NCBI RefSeq assembly: GCF_019097595.1
Contig: NC_080716.1
Location: 8,554,640-8,618,639, forward strand
Origin: Hemibagrus wyckioides
Lineage: Eukaryota > Chordata > Actinopteri > Siluriformes > Bagridae
Length of the DNA: 64,000 bases
Reading direction: 5' to 3'
A program made the position numbers and the translations under genes. How positions within the stretch are numbered: position 1 is the first letter of the stretch; every line of letters begins with the position of its first letter. The notes beneath the pieces are model-generated. The model worked only from the letters and a program-made list of their open reading frames with translations, made no database searches and was not told the DNA's origin. Positions 35,516 to 47,662 of the stretch are shown piece by piece.

Positions 35516-36868
35516 CACTGTATAAAAAGACACATAACCTTTTTTTTCTCACTATCTGACATTAAATCAGACTTTCCTGTTGGGAAAGCCCAGATGATGA
35601 TGTCATGGCTTTGGAAGCTTCTGATGGGTTAATTGACATCATTTGAGTCAATTGGAGGTACACCTGTGGATGTATTATAAACACTCTGCTTCCTTGTGTG
35701 ACATCGTGGAATAATCAAAAGAAAATCAGCAAAGATATCTGGAAGAGAATTATGGACCTCCACAAGCCTGGTTCATCTTGCATACAATTTCCAGATGCCT
35801 GAAGGTGCTATGTTCATCTGTTCAAACAATTATACACAAGTATAAACACCATAGGAATGTCCAGCCATCCTACTGCTCAGGAAGGAGACGGGTTCTGTGT
35901 CACAGAGAAGAACGTGCTTTGGAGCGAAATGTGTGCATCAACCCCAGAACAAAAGCAAAACAACTAGTGAAGATGCTGGCTGTAGCTGGAAAGAGAATGT
36001 CATTATCCACAGTGAAACGAGTCCTGTACCGACATGAGCTGAAAGGCCACTCCACAAGGAAGAAGCCATTACTCCAAAAGGAACATAAAAAAGCCAGATT
36101 ACACTTTGCGAATGTACACAGGGACAGAGACATTAATTTTTGGAGACATGTCCTGTGGTCTGATGAAACTAAATTTGAACTGTTTGGCCATAGTGATCAT
36201 CGTTACATTTGGAGGAAAAGGGGGAAGCTTGCAAACCTGAGAACACCATCCTAGCTGTGAAGTACGAGAGTGGCAGCATCATGGTGTGGGGGTGTTTTGC
36301 TGCAGGAGGGACTGGTGCACTTCACAAAATAGATGACATTATGAGGAAAGAACATTATGTAGAAATATTGAAGCAACATCTCAAGCCATCAGCCAGGAAG
36401 TTAAAGCTTGCGTGCAAATGGGTCTTCCAAATGAACAATGACCCTAAGCATACTGCCAAATTAATTACAAAATGGCTGAAGGACAACTGTTTTGGAGTGG
36501 CCATCACAAAGCCATGATCTCTATCCAATAGAAAATTTGTAGGGAGAGCTGAAAAGGCGGTACTGTCAGGAGGAATTGGCCAAAATTCCACTAAACTATT
36601 GTGAGAAGCTTGTGGAAGGATGCCCAAAACGTTTGACCCAAGTCATACAGTTTAAAGGTAATGCTACCAAATACTAAGGAAATGTATGTAAACCTCTGAC
36701 TTTGAAGGAAGTAATAAAAAATATCTAAAAAATTCTCTCACTCATTATTCTGATATTTAGCAAATAGAATTAATTTTAGAAATCCTAACTGACATAAAAT
36801 GTGAAAAGTTTAGTCTGATTTAATGTCAGAAGGTGAGAAAAAGTGGTTATGTGTCTTTTTATACAGTG
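35516..36868 (+). mobile_element. Full-length Tc1-like transposon, single copy
   Basis: The element is 1353 bp, flanked by TA dinucleotides. Inverted ends of about 60 bp begin CACTGTATAAAAAGACACAT. The transposase is broken: 35778-36254 holds the DNA-binding part and VLWSDETKFELFG; 36209-36517 (another frame) holds GSIMVWGCFAAGG and FQMNNDPKHTAKL. A third frame holds YPIEN with TGG changed to TAG just after. All three catalytic acidic positions are recognisable, but frameshifts make it inactive. Confidence 0.9.
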
Positions 36869-36870
36869 TA

Positions 36871-37690
36871 TGTAAATATCTGGTTCCAGCTGTAAAGCCA
36901 CTAAATCATTCCTCACTATGTATGCTCACCCTAGAAAGAAATGGCATGCTTCAACACAGCTTACAAGAGGAAAAATACTCTGTCTGTTTTGGGGGTTCAG
37001 TGTTGAATCATTTTGTTGTGTTACACTCCACAGTGGTAGTTAATGGATGGTCATATGAAAGGTGACATTCAGGACTTTAATAATGTGTAGTTTTATTCAT
37101 TTATATTTTATTTACTTAATTCTTGGGTTTAAATGTTATAATTTTATTGTAGCAGTTGTACAGTGTTTTACTATCAAAAACGTTTGAGATGTTTTGAATG
37201 TTTTATCTCTGTACCAGTGTTACTGTGGATAAGTGTGATTTATTTGCCCAGCAGGGGCTCAAACCCCGCCCACTTCTCAGTGCACTGGTCAGCAGCAGCT
37301 AAACACAGAGTCATGATACTTTACACATTGAAAGCCAACAGTATTCTGACTAATTCTGGATCAGATTTGTGGGGGGAAAATAATTCATTTGTTTATATTA
37401 ATTAAAAATGTTTGAAAAGTCAAATGGAAGGAACGCCAGTATGATGATAAAAAAGAGTAAAGGGTTGTTTTGTGAAACCAAGTTAGTGTTGTGCGGTTCT
37501 ACAATTAACACCAGCTTGAAGTTAGTGTAAGTGACCTTTCATCTGAGGGTTTCATCAGTTTTCAAGATTATTACACAGAAGCAGTCACCCACACGTTACA
37601 CAGCATACAGATCAGAAGAGTGCATGTCAGAGTGAATTTACTGAACATCACGACTTTCTTTAGGAAAACTTTAAAAAGGTCTGTTTGCAG
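36871..37690. other. Unassigned spacer before PTPRE exons
   Basis: No domain, RNA or repeat is recognised. Because PTPRE exons follow directly, part of it may be old PTPRE intron. Confidence 0.35.
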
Positions 37691-37983
37691 GTCCGAAACC
37701 GGAGACAGTGGCTGATTTCTGGAGAATGGTTTGAGAAGACAAATCTGCCACCATAGTCATGCTGACTAACATACGGGAGAGAAAAGAGGTAAAATACATA
37801 AATATAGCACACAGTTTGCTCTGGAAATACTCGAAAGGGTTAAATGGTTTTGAATCTGCATGTGCTTTTAGGAATAATGCTGTCAGTACTGGCCAGAGCA
37901 GGGCTGCTGGCTGTACAGATGTGTCCTTGGAGGATGTAACGGTGCTGATCGACTACACTATCCAGAATTTCTGTGTGCAATAT
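37691..37983 (+). pseudogene. PTPRE/PTPRA first-domain exon pair, decayed
   Basis: Exon remnant 37691-37788 follows TTTGCAG and reads PKPETVADFWRMV, then TGA in place of the expected Trp, then EDKSATIVMLTNIRERKE. A second remnant (37872-37983, before GTAAGT) reads CQYWPEQGCWLY, shifts frame, then gives LEDVTVLIDYTIQNFCVQ. These are consecutive exons of the first phosphatase domain, in the same strand as the 18.6-kb pieces but 18 kb away. They are not duplicated elsewhere in the window. Confidence 0.8.
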
Positions 37984-37989
37984 GTAAGT

Positions 37990-39175
37990 CTGAAATAAAC
38001 AAATGAACAGAAGAATGAACAATGAACAGTGTCTCAAAGCAGCTTTACAGAACATCGGAACAAAAAACATAGATATTAGACAAAATCATCCCTAGTGAAC
38101 AAGCCTATGGCGACAGTAGCAAGGAAAAATTGGTTTACGCAAGAAACCTTGAGAGGAACCAGACTCAAAAGGGAACCCATCCTCATTTGGGTGACACCAG
38201 AGAGTGTGATTATAAATTATTCTAAACACCGAAGAGTGTGATTATGAACAATGTCATTTCTGCAGTTATGTACAGTCTACAGTGTGATGCAGATCCAGCA
38301 TATGTAGAATGTTAGTGTGTGTATTAATTAGGAGGTTGTTGTCGTCCTCTAAGTCCACACTGGGCTGGCAGCATTGCTTTGATATACACAAATCCTCACG
38401 AAGCAGAACCCAGCTGAAGCTGGTCCATCTCTGGGTGCCTCAGGATCCTTGAAGGATTGGCCTCTGTCTACTGAAGCTGGCACAATCTCCAGATGCCTCA
38501 GGATGGGAATAAAAAAAGGAACAGGTGAAAAGGAATTAGCGTAGCTGCTGTTCATGATATTAGCAGCACTAGATGATAATGTGCATTTAATCAGATGTAC
38601 TGGAGCACAAGGTTATGGGATGTATTATGTGTATGCCAGGCTAAGGAGATATGTCTTTAATCTACTTTTAAACTGGGAGACTGTCTGAGCCCTGAACACT
38701 GTCAGGAAGGCTATTCCAAAGTTTAAAAACGCTCTACCCCCTTTTGTAGACTTTGATATTCTGGAAACTACCAGAAGTCCAGAGTTTTGTGATCTTAAAG
38801 AGCGCGGTGGATTGTAGCGTGTCAGAAGACTGGCTAGATACGTGGGAGCTAAACTATTTAGTAGTAGTAAAGTAAAGTAGTAGCACAAGTAGTGCTAGTT
38901 TGTAATCAAATCTAAACTTAACAGGTAGCCAGTGCAGGGATGGTAATACTGGGGTTATATGACCATATTTTCTTGATCTGGTAAGAACTCTGGCAGCTGC
39001 ATTCTGGACTAACTGTAGCTTGTTTATTGAGGATGCAGGACAACCACCTAGTAATGCATGACAATAGTCCAGTCTGGAGGTCAGGAATGGATGAACTAGC
39101 TTTTCTGCATCAGATACATATAAATTGTTCCTAAGCTTGGCAATGTTTCTAAGGTATATACATTGGCTCATGGTG
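37990..39175 (-). mobile_element. CR1/Rex-like LINE 3' half
   Basis: Minus-strand RT C-terminal frames: LRNIAKLRNNLYVSDAEKLV and LTSRLDYCHALLGG (39171-38854), then FKSRLKTYLLSLAYT (38888-38625). The 3' UTR ends at about 37990 with AAGCTGCTTTGAGACACTG in reverse. It lies immediately after the PTPRE exons. The frame breaks near 38870 at a short repeat. Confidence 0.75.
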
Positions 39176-39689
39176 ATGTGTGAGGAGTTTCATATATGTA
39201 GTTTTTACATAGAAATGATGTGCACATGTCTTGATGTACGTGATCCTAGCAATCTCCAGAAGGCTGCAGGTCCGTGAGGTTGGTCACACATCTCCACTTC
39301 ACCAGCTGGCTTTATTTTGGTGTTCCACTCTCGCCTATCGGTATGCTCAAGTTTCTTATGAAAGTCAAGCGTGTTAACCCAGCACACGCCGGACACATCA
39401 TAGTTCACTGCAGGTGACAGTGGCCATCAATCTGAACATTCTTCATCTGAATGTAAAAATAAATATGCTAATCCAGGCTATTACAGAAACAAATAATGGC
39501 ATTTTACACTGACACTGTGGACCAGATGTGCACATGTGATGCAGCACAAAACATGATGCTCTCTTCTGTGGCAGAATATTGCAGTCTAAAAGGTGAACTG
39601 GAGGAAAAGATCAGGGATGAAAGAAGTACTGAGGATTTGAAAGTATTGATTTTTCAGGAGTGAAAATTGAAATAAAATTTGTTGCTCAA
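39176..39689. other. Unassigned spacer
   Basis: Nothing recognised. A minus-strand frame (39408-39205) has no known motif. Confidence 0.35.
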
Positions 39690-39935
39690 ATTTCTGAAGA
39701 AGTTAATGCTGGTTCTGATAGAAAGGTGTCAGGATACACAGTGCATCACAGTTTGTTCACCGCCAAGAGCGCTAACAATGGGCGTGTGAGAATCAGAACT
39801 GAACCGCGGAGCAATGGAAGAAGGTGGCCTGGTCTGATGAATCACGTTTTCTTTTACATCACATGGATGCCTGGGTGCGTGTGAGTCGCTTACCTGGGGA
39901 ACACATGGCACCAGGATGCACTATGGGAAGAAGAC
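39690..39935 (+). mobile_element. Tc1-like transposase catalytic fragment
   Basis: Broken translation of a transposase piece around the first catalytic Asp: GRRWPGLMNHVFFYITWM corresponds to a degraded WSDESRF-type motif, followed by the LPGEHMAPGCTMGR region in another frame. It appears to belong to the same family as the deleted element at 16864-17386. Confidence 0.6.
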
Positions 39936-40529
39936 ATTAAACATAAATGAACAAGTATTTATGCTGTGCACGCAATACAACTGTTTTGCTTTTATTTTGA
40001 AAAGCCTGGCGTTTTATTATTTACCTATGGACGTGCATGCGTGTCTGAGCAGCAACAGGTGATGCTGGCACGTTATTGCTGGTCAGCTACCCCTAAATAT
40101 GTCAGATCCTGTTAAAAAAAGAGAAGTTGATTTCGAATGCCACGTTTTCAACAAGAAATTATTTGTTACACCATGATCCTAAAGAAACATTTTACTCCAA
40201 CATACACGAGCTATATACATATTGTTGGTGCCCTATGAAATTTTTCTTCCATTTTTAGTTCAGTTGGAAGTCTGTGAATGGTCTACGGTGGTAAAGACCC
40301 TGCCAAGCTTTTTCACGACTGGAAGAGTAGTGCAGTGTTTTTTTTCACATGGGGATTAGTGACTGTTCCATTGAGAGGTTGCCCTGAACACGCTGTTTGG
40401 TCGAGCTGCCTTCAAAAGGTTAAAACTGACCACCTTCCTGTTAGACGACTCAGTGCATGTGCAGAAATAATCACTCCTTGTGGAAAGTTTATTGAATAGA
40501 GTATTAAGAAGAAGAAGTATTATAATGTT
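39936..40529. other. Spacer and block C breakpoint
   Basis: No gene is recognised. At about 40453-40528 a piece matching 11612-11690 (GTGCATGTGCAGAAATAATC onward) is joined directly to sequence matching 16430 and 57065. This is a deletion scar at the left edge of block C. Confidence 0.55.
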
Positions 40530-41384
40530 CGGTTGTTTATGTCCATAATAGGTAAACATTTCTGTGTCAGAGTTTCATACAGTTAGAGGATGAACTGATT
40601 TACATGAGAGCATTGTGTATAACATGCCCCATACAGGAAGTATTTATATTTATACATTTTTTATACTGTGTAGTAATTATACTTTGTTTATCAGGGAGAA
40701 AGAGTTACTGAAGGAGAAGAGGCGAAAAAGACAGTTACTTTTCCAAGAACAAAAGGTACAAAAACCTTTGCATAGTAAACTTTCATATTTAAGCAATGCA
40801 AATGTTTTAAAGTCTTTGTAATTGCCTAATGTTTCTAAGCTCTAATTATTACTCATGTATTGTTTAATGCTTTGAAGAAAAGCAGACTTTTACCAGAAGC
40901 TCTTTTAGAAAAGCTGGGGAACAATAGTCTGTTTCGGGTGGGGAAGAAAGGAAAAAAATGGGGAAGAAGGGGAAAGAGAAAAAGAGAAAAAAAAAAAGAA
41001 GAAAAAAAGAAAGGAAGAAAACAAAAGAGAGACAGAATACCACGTGTGATTTATGTGCGCCTGTTTTGTAAATTTTTATTTAAAAATGTGCTTTTTTACA
41101 AACAAATCAGAAAAAATTCAAGTCCCCCTCCCATCCACACTGACCCGGCTCGAATCCCACCTCAGACAAGGATTAAATATTGCATTCTGTTTAGAAATGG
41201 CAACTGTTAGTCTACAGAAACAGTCCTGCTGTCAAAATGAGTCAAGTTCTAAGTCCTGTGTAGTTAGTTGACTTCGATTATTTAATTATCTGCAAAATAT
41301 GGCTTCTAAGTACGACCTACTGTTAGAAATATTGTCTTTTTTTAATTTTTTTACAAAGATAAGAATAATACAGTAAAACCGTTT

Positions 41385-41863
41385 ACATCAATGTGTTCTG
41401 TGTGCTAGACGACCTGCAAAGGGTACCTGACCACACCACTAGGCACAGGCGTCGGGCCAGGGAGCTTTTAAGCTGGACAAGGGACCAGTGGACCTCAGTG
41501 CTGTTCTCTGATGAAAGTCAATTCACGTTGAGTAGAAATGATGGCTGCCAACGATGTTGGAGACGTCAAGGAGAGCGCTATGCATCAGCCACTGTTGTGG
41601 TGGTGTTACAGTCTGGGCAGGTGTGTCTACTCAATACAGAACTGCCCTACATCTTGTGAATGGTACAGTGACAAGCCAATACTACCTGAATAACATCATT
41701 AATCCAGTTATTGTGCCCCTGCATGAACAACACAGGCCTAATTTCTTCATCATGGACAACAATCCTCCGGCTCATCGAGGTCGCATCATTAGGGAACAGC
41801 TGCTGGAGGCTGGGGTACTTCAAATGGAGTGGCCTGCACTTTCTCCAGACCTTCCGGAAATCT
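41385..41863 (+). mobile_element. Tc1-like transposase relic, cassette C1
   Basis: Near-identical to 590-1070, with the same N-terminal deletion, SVLFSDES and FFIMDNNPPAHRG motifs and fusion to the L2 fragment. Confidence 0.8.
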
Positions 41864-42916
41864 AACAGCAGCAGACACTCCCCTATTTACATCAACGGGT
41901 CTGAAGTAGAGCGTGTCTCCAGCTTTAAGTTTTTGGATGTCCACATCTCTGAGGATCTGTCCTGGCATCTGAACACCTCAACTCTGGTTCGGAAGGCGCA
42001 ACAGCGTCTTTACTTCCTAAGGAGACTGAAGAAAGTTCACCTATCCCCCAAGATCCTGACCAACTTTTACCGCTGCATCATTGAGAGCATCTTGACGAGC
42101 TCCATCACAGTGTGGCATGGCAGCTCCACGATGTGTGAAAAGAAATCATTGCAAAGGGTTGTGAAAACCGCCCAACGCATCATCGGCACCCAACTACCTG
42201 CCATTGGGTCTCTTCACCACAGTAGATGTCTGCGCAGAGCACACAAAATAATCAAAGACTCCTCCCACCTGAGTCACAAACTGTTCAACCTTCCATCCAG
42301 GAGGAGATACAGGTCCATCCTCACCAGAACCAGTAGGTTTAGGGCCAGTTTTTTTCCTTCAACCATAAAACTACTGAACTCTACACTACACCGCTAGGAC
42401 ACTCATGTCTTTCTACACTTACCACTTTACAGTTCTGCTCCACTCTGTACATTCTGTTAATATAATATTTTTCTCTGTTAAACATTCTGTTGTACATTCT
42501 GTTATAATATTTTAAGTTTTTCTCAGTGTGTAATGTAATTAATGTACATATTGTCCATTTCATAGATTACACCTAGTATTATCTATTTGACTATCTATTT
42601 ATATGAATTTACATATACTATATTTATACATACTATATAATATATGTATATTATCTGTTACTGTTGTACAAACATTGTACATAATGTACACATTTTTAGC
42701 ACAATTATAATTACACCTGTCACTTTATCTACTGTAAATACTACTTGCACATACTTCTCTATGCACACTCTGACATAGCCTTATTTATCGATGTACATAT
42801 TTACATATTTATCTGCACTTGTTCATTGGCAGAATTTCTATTATTTGCACTTCTGGTAGATGCTAAACAGCATTTCATTGCTATGTACCTGCACTCTGCA
42901 ATGACAATGAAGTTGA

Positions 42917-42989
<73 letters not shown>
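41864..42989 (+). mobile_element. L2-type LINE 3' fragment with (TCTA)18, cassette C1
   Basis: Same content as 1071-2236. The 228-codon chimeric frame (41711-42397) is open. The microsatellite is 42918-42989. Confidence 0.85.
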
Positions 42990-43517
42990 ATGCACAGGGT
43001 TTCACCCTGTCCACCAGGTGCCTCAAAAGCGATGGGCCAAAACGGGCAGATGTGAACGTTTGTGTGCATCGCTGCATGTCAAAGCTTTTCCGTAGGACAG
43101 AAATACCTGTTCTCGTCTAGACCTGATCGGTTAGCAGTACACCCCACATGGCTCGCCAGCTCATCACAGGGCACTGCGCAAACACATTCACGCCCTCGCT
43201 CATACCTAATAGCGATTTGTTTCAGCCTATCCACCTACTGGCGTGTCTTTTGCAGGTGAGAGGAAACCGGAGAACACTGAGTGTACACGCACGGGGACTC
43301 CGGACAGACTGCAAACTGGTGACCCTGCAGCTGAGAGGTGGGACCTCTTTTAAGTCTTTTGAGACAGTCTGTGCAGACATTCTGTTGATCTTAAAGCGAA
43401 TTGTTTAAACTGCTGTTTCCTCAGGTGTAACTCATCCGGAATTGCCGTAAATTGCCACTAGAGGCCAATCCTGGGTGCTGCGCACAGCTGCACGAGGCCC
43501 ACACATCTGTTTGTGTC

Positions 43518-43589
43518 TCCCTGGTGGTCTAGTGGCTAGGATTCAGCACTCTCACCGCCGCGGCCCGGGTTCAATTCCCGGCCAGGGAA
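43518..43589 (+). tRNA. tRNA-Glu (CUC) with stem mismatches, cassette C1
   Basis: 72 nt with intact A and B boxes and CTCTCAC anticodon loop. The 5' anticodon stem reads CAGCA for CGGCG, giving two A:C mismatches, so function is doubtful. Confidence 0.75.
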
Positions 43590-43672
43590 GCGAACTGTTT
43601 TTCGTGTCCGGCTAGAGCTAGCAGCTGCAAGAAGTGGGTTCACTGAAACTTCCCGGCGGCTAGTAAAAGCTG

Positions 43673-43761
43673 TCCTTCGAGCCGGATTTGAACCAGCGAC
43701 CTAAGGATGTCCATTTATAAGCACCTACAGTCCTCCGCTCTACCAGCTGAGCTATCGAAGG
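43673..43761 (-). tRNA. tRNA-Tyr (GUA) with intron, cassette C1
   Basis: 89 nt including an intron of about 16 nt. The D-arm (GTAGAGCGG), GTA anticodon, T-arm and acceptor stem are intact. Likely functional. Confidence 0.9.
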
Positions 43762-44540
43762 GCGGGCACAGGGCCATCTTTGGGCAGCGACCTGGCAAAC
43801 AGGACCCCTGGCGATTTTGTCTGTTACGAGCCACGTAGTGCAGCGGTTTCAGGGGCACTAGGCCAGATTTACTGGGGCCTATAAATGTGCTTGTCGATGT
43901 TGGACCCTTCTCTCCGCTCTACCAGCTGTGCCAAAGCTGGGGAACCATAGTCTGTTTCGGGTGGGGAAGAAAGGAAAAGGAGGGGAAGGAAGAAAAAAGA
44001 GAAGAAAAGAGAAAAAAGAGAAGAAGGGAAAGAAAGGAAGAAAGCAAAGGAGAGACAGAGTGCCACGTGTGATTCATATGCACCTGTTTTGTAATTTTTT
44101 TAAAAATATGTGCTAAAAATAAGTCCCCCTCCCATCCACACCGACCCAGACCGACCGAATCCCACTTCAGACAAGGATTAAATTAATTAATATAATTTAA
44201 TTCAGTTTAGAAATGGCAACTGTTAGTCTACAGAAACCTTCCTGCTGTCAAAATGAGTCAAGTTCTAACTCCTGTGTAGTTAGTTGACTTTGATTATTTA
44301 ATTATCTGTAAAATATGGCTCAGTACGTACTGTTAGAAATATTGTCTTTTTTTATTTTACATAGATAAGAATACAGCACAAGACACACACCATAACAATA
44401 TACATAAGTGATAAATTATTATAAAATACTAACAAAGTATAGAAATCTATGAACAAAAAACTACCAATATTTATATTATTAAATATATATGTTGAAGCAC
44501 ACACCTAAATAAACTTATAATGATAAAACAAAGAATACAT
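43762..44540. repeat. Purine-rich flank repeat and AT-rich spacer, block C
   Basis: Equivalent to 3029-3824. The A/G tract is shorter here. No gene. Confidence 0.6.
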
Positions 44541-44544
44541 TCAA

Positions 44545-45350
44545 GTCAGGTCAAGAATCTTTTATTGTCCTTTTGACCACATATAGCTGATGCAGTACAC
44601 AGTGAAATGAGACCACGTTCCTCCAGGACCCTGGTGCTACATAAACAACATAACATAATTACAAAACACAGAGCTAAGGACGGAAAGTAAGCTGTCCTAG
44701 CTTCATAAAGTACATTGTGTGCAACTTGGTGCTAACAGTGCAAGACAAAAGACAGTGCAAAGAGATAATACAGTACGTATAGCAGCAGTTGAATAATGAG
44801 CAAATACAATTCAAATAATACATTATTTAATACATGTACCCTAATAATAAATACAAGTGACAAATTATAAAATAGCAATATATTAAACTATAAACAAAAC
44901 AGAAAAATACTATTTAAACATCAAATGTTGAAATATAAAATACAATAAAATACTTTGTAAGAATACAAGCACTATATGCAACATAATCTATATTTTCTTT
45001 ATTTTTTTGAGCAACTGCTGTTTCGTCTCTGTCACTGGACAATAAATTCTGGCCTTGTCCTGGCTATGTCCAGTTGCTGATGTCCTAGAACGACCACACT
45101 TTCCGCAAGTGTCAGCCTTCACTTAATGTATGCACGTGGTTGACATGGCACAGGTGGTTGAAATGCTGTTGGAGGAACACGGCTTGGTTGATGGACCATC
45201 ACGTAGGGTGGAGTACTGCTGGGCTGGGGAGTGCTGGTTGCTGAGGCTCCAGGGTCCATGTCCAGGGTCCGAATGTGGGTTCGGTGTGGGGACCATGCTT
45301 GATAAAAGTGCTGGGCTCGATGGAAACAGCACCAGCTTGCGCCAGTATGA
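44545..45350 (-). mobile_element. LINE 3' relic and Cys-motif fragment, block C
   Basis: Sister of 3825-4625, with the same LINE tail followed by the minus-strand Pro/Ser-rich frame (45332-45123) and CGKCGRSRTS motif. No intact frame. Confidence 0.4.
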
Positions 45351-45457
45351 CTAAAACATGATGAAAAAAATATACATTAACAGTCTACATATATGGCAGT
45401 AAAATTTAAGCAGTGGGTAAAGAGTTTAGGTGAGATATTTCAGATGTAATATACTGA

Positions 45458-45572
45458 GATGAATAATACCAGTACACTATGATGAATAATACCAGTACAC
45501 TATGATGAATAATACCAGTACACTATGATGAATAATACCAGTACACTATGATGAATAATACCAGTACACTAT
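45458..45572 (+). repeat. 23-bp minisatellite, 5 units
   Basis: Five units beginning GATGAATAATACC; the block A locus has three. Confidence 0.95.
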
Positions 45573-45961
45573 GATGTATAATTTTTTTGTTTATTTATAA
45601 CACTTATCAATACATGATACACATCGAGGCATGGATTTAAACAAAAAACAGCTCTTACCTGGGGCGGTATAATGTTCCACATCCTCCTAAAAATTAAGGT
45701 TACTCACAGCACATGATTATAATACTCCAAAAGTTATTTCAAAAATGATCTATTATCTATAAAGCTATTGCAAAACATTATCGAATAATAAACACAAACT
45801 AAAGTTAAAATATGAAGTCTAAACGACCCAGCGTGTGCGCTCTGCTTAAATGTCAGTTTAAAGACGATACGAATTAAAAAAAACAAACCTCTTCACTCAC
45901 TCTAGCTGACGCAATCACACTAATAATAATAATGATAAATAGTGACGATAACAAGACTAAC

Positions 45962-46025
<64 letters not shown>
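45962..46025 (+). repeat. (AAT)n microsatellite
   Basis: About 21 units upstream of copy C. Confidence 0.95.
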
Positions 46026-46030
<5 letters not shown>

Positions 46031-46054
46031 CATCATCATCATCATCTCCGTGAC

Positions 46055-46311
46055 CCCAATCCGCACGTGGGGTCGCATCTCTTCATCTTTGACGTCATCT
46101 GCGTCATCGCTGCTGTAGAGTTGTTTATTTGTATTTAAACTGTCTCCATGGTGATGACGCGTTCATCGAGTAGTTTCAAGTCAAAACCTGCATTGAGTTT
46201 CTGCGTGGCAACAGATAAACATCGTCTCCATCACCACAACTCTACAGATCTACAACTCTACAAGTCAACTCTACAATCAGCGACTTTCAACGAAGGACTT
46301 CTGACCACACC
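46055..46311 (+). promoter_or_regulatory. Promoter/5' UTR region of copy C
   Basis: CACGTG (46064-46069) and TGACGTCA (46090-46097) are conserved with copies A and B. The upstream ATG at 46148 opens a 64-codon frame ending at 46342, overlapping the main start out of frame. This could damp translation. Confidence 0.55.
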
Positions 46312-47624
46312 ATGTCTATCCGAGGATTTCTTCAGGGACTGAAGAACTGGACTCTGGGTGAGATCGCCTGTGCTGCGGGTCTGGTCACTCTGTCTGCCGG
46401 TGCGGGATACTTCATTTACCGCAGCCTCCGGACAGAAAGAGCTCCTCCTGACCACACTGAGCTTCCTCAAGGTAGGAGGAGCTTTATCCTACCTCGTGAC
46501 TTTATTGTCTCACTGATTTTACAATGAATCCAGTAGAAGGTACTGTGTTACAGTCTAATGTTATGTAGCTAACAAGCGACCTCATCTACTGCTAACAATT
46601 AGCCTCATGCTAGTTATCGTGCTAGCGAACTTGGCTACTGGTTTAAATTACACAATAAAGTCCTTAAACTTGGTTCAAGAATGTATTTTATTTCTACAAT
46701 GAATAATTTACCCTGTTAGTAGGTCACTTTTAACAGCCCTGGCTACTGGTTTTACACTAAATCATGCTTAGCCTTGTGATTCTCCAGCTAGCGCGCTAAC
46801 AGACTTTAGCCGATTTTTAGCGATTTAAATGACACTGTAATAGTTGGACTAATCATATCTACAACTTATCATATTCTCAAGCTCTAGAGAACCTGTCTAT
46901 TTGTTGTAATTATTACGCAATTAATTGGTAAATATAATATAAATATAATGTTTAGCCTAATGTTAGTTAAGCTGCTAGCGAACTTGGCTGTTGGTTTAAA
47001 GACACTAAAATCCTGAACCGAGTTGATGAGCTTGAACAACGAGAATTTCATTTATTTCTACAATATAATATTCATCCCCATTAAAAAGTGACTTTTAACA
47101 ACCCTGACTACTGGTTTTACACTAAATCATGTTTAGACTACTGATTAATCAGCTCTCCTAAAGGGCTTGGTTACAGGTGTATGTTATCTACCTAGAGAAC
47201 TTCACTAATCATTTTATTTACACAATATCATAGTGAGTATGAAGCTAGTTAGCTTGATGAACTCAGTTTTAATAATTACACAGTATAATATTTGTATAGA
47301 TTTGGGTGGTGGATAGGGGCAGGAGGTTTTAGAGAGTTTAATCAGTTCACATGTACAGTGAATTTACACAATCTGACTGCTACAATTTGTCTGTTTCTTC
47401 ACAAGTTAACTAATTATCAAACTTGACAGGTTATTAAGCATTAATAGGAAAGTTTGATGTTGTGTAATTGAAGAGTCAGAATTCTGAGTCCCATAAAAGT
47501 GATTTTGTTACAGAGCCTGTGGATGTGCTGGGGGAATCAGTAGGTACTCCCTCTGTCCTCCAGGTATGTGTCTGATAAATAGTAATATTTAACTTCATTT
47601 GAAACCTGTAGGTCACTTTTGTCT

Positions 47625-47662
<38 letters not shown>

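Noticed and set aside
39205..39408. Minus-strand frame of 67 codons
   Set aside because: No recognisable domain, no splice or start support, single copy.
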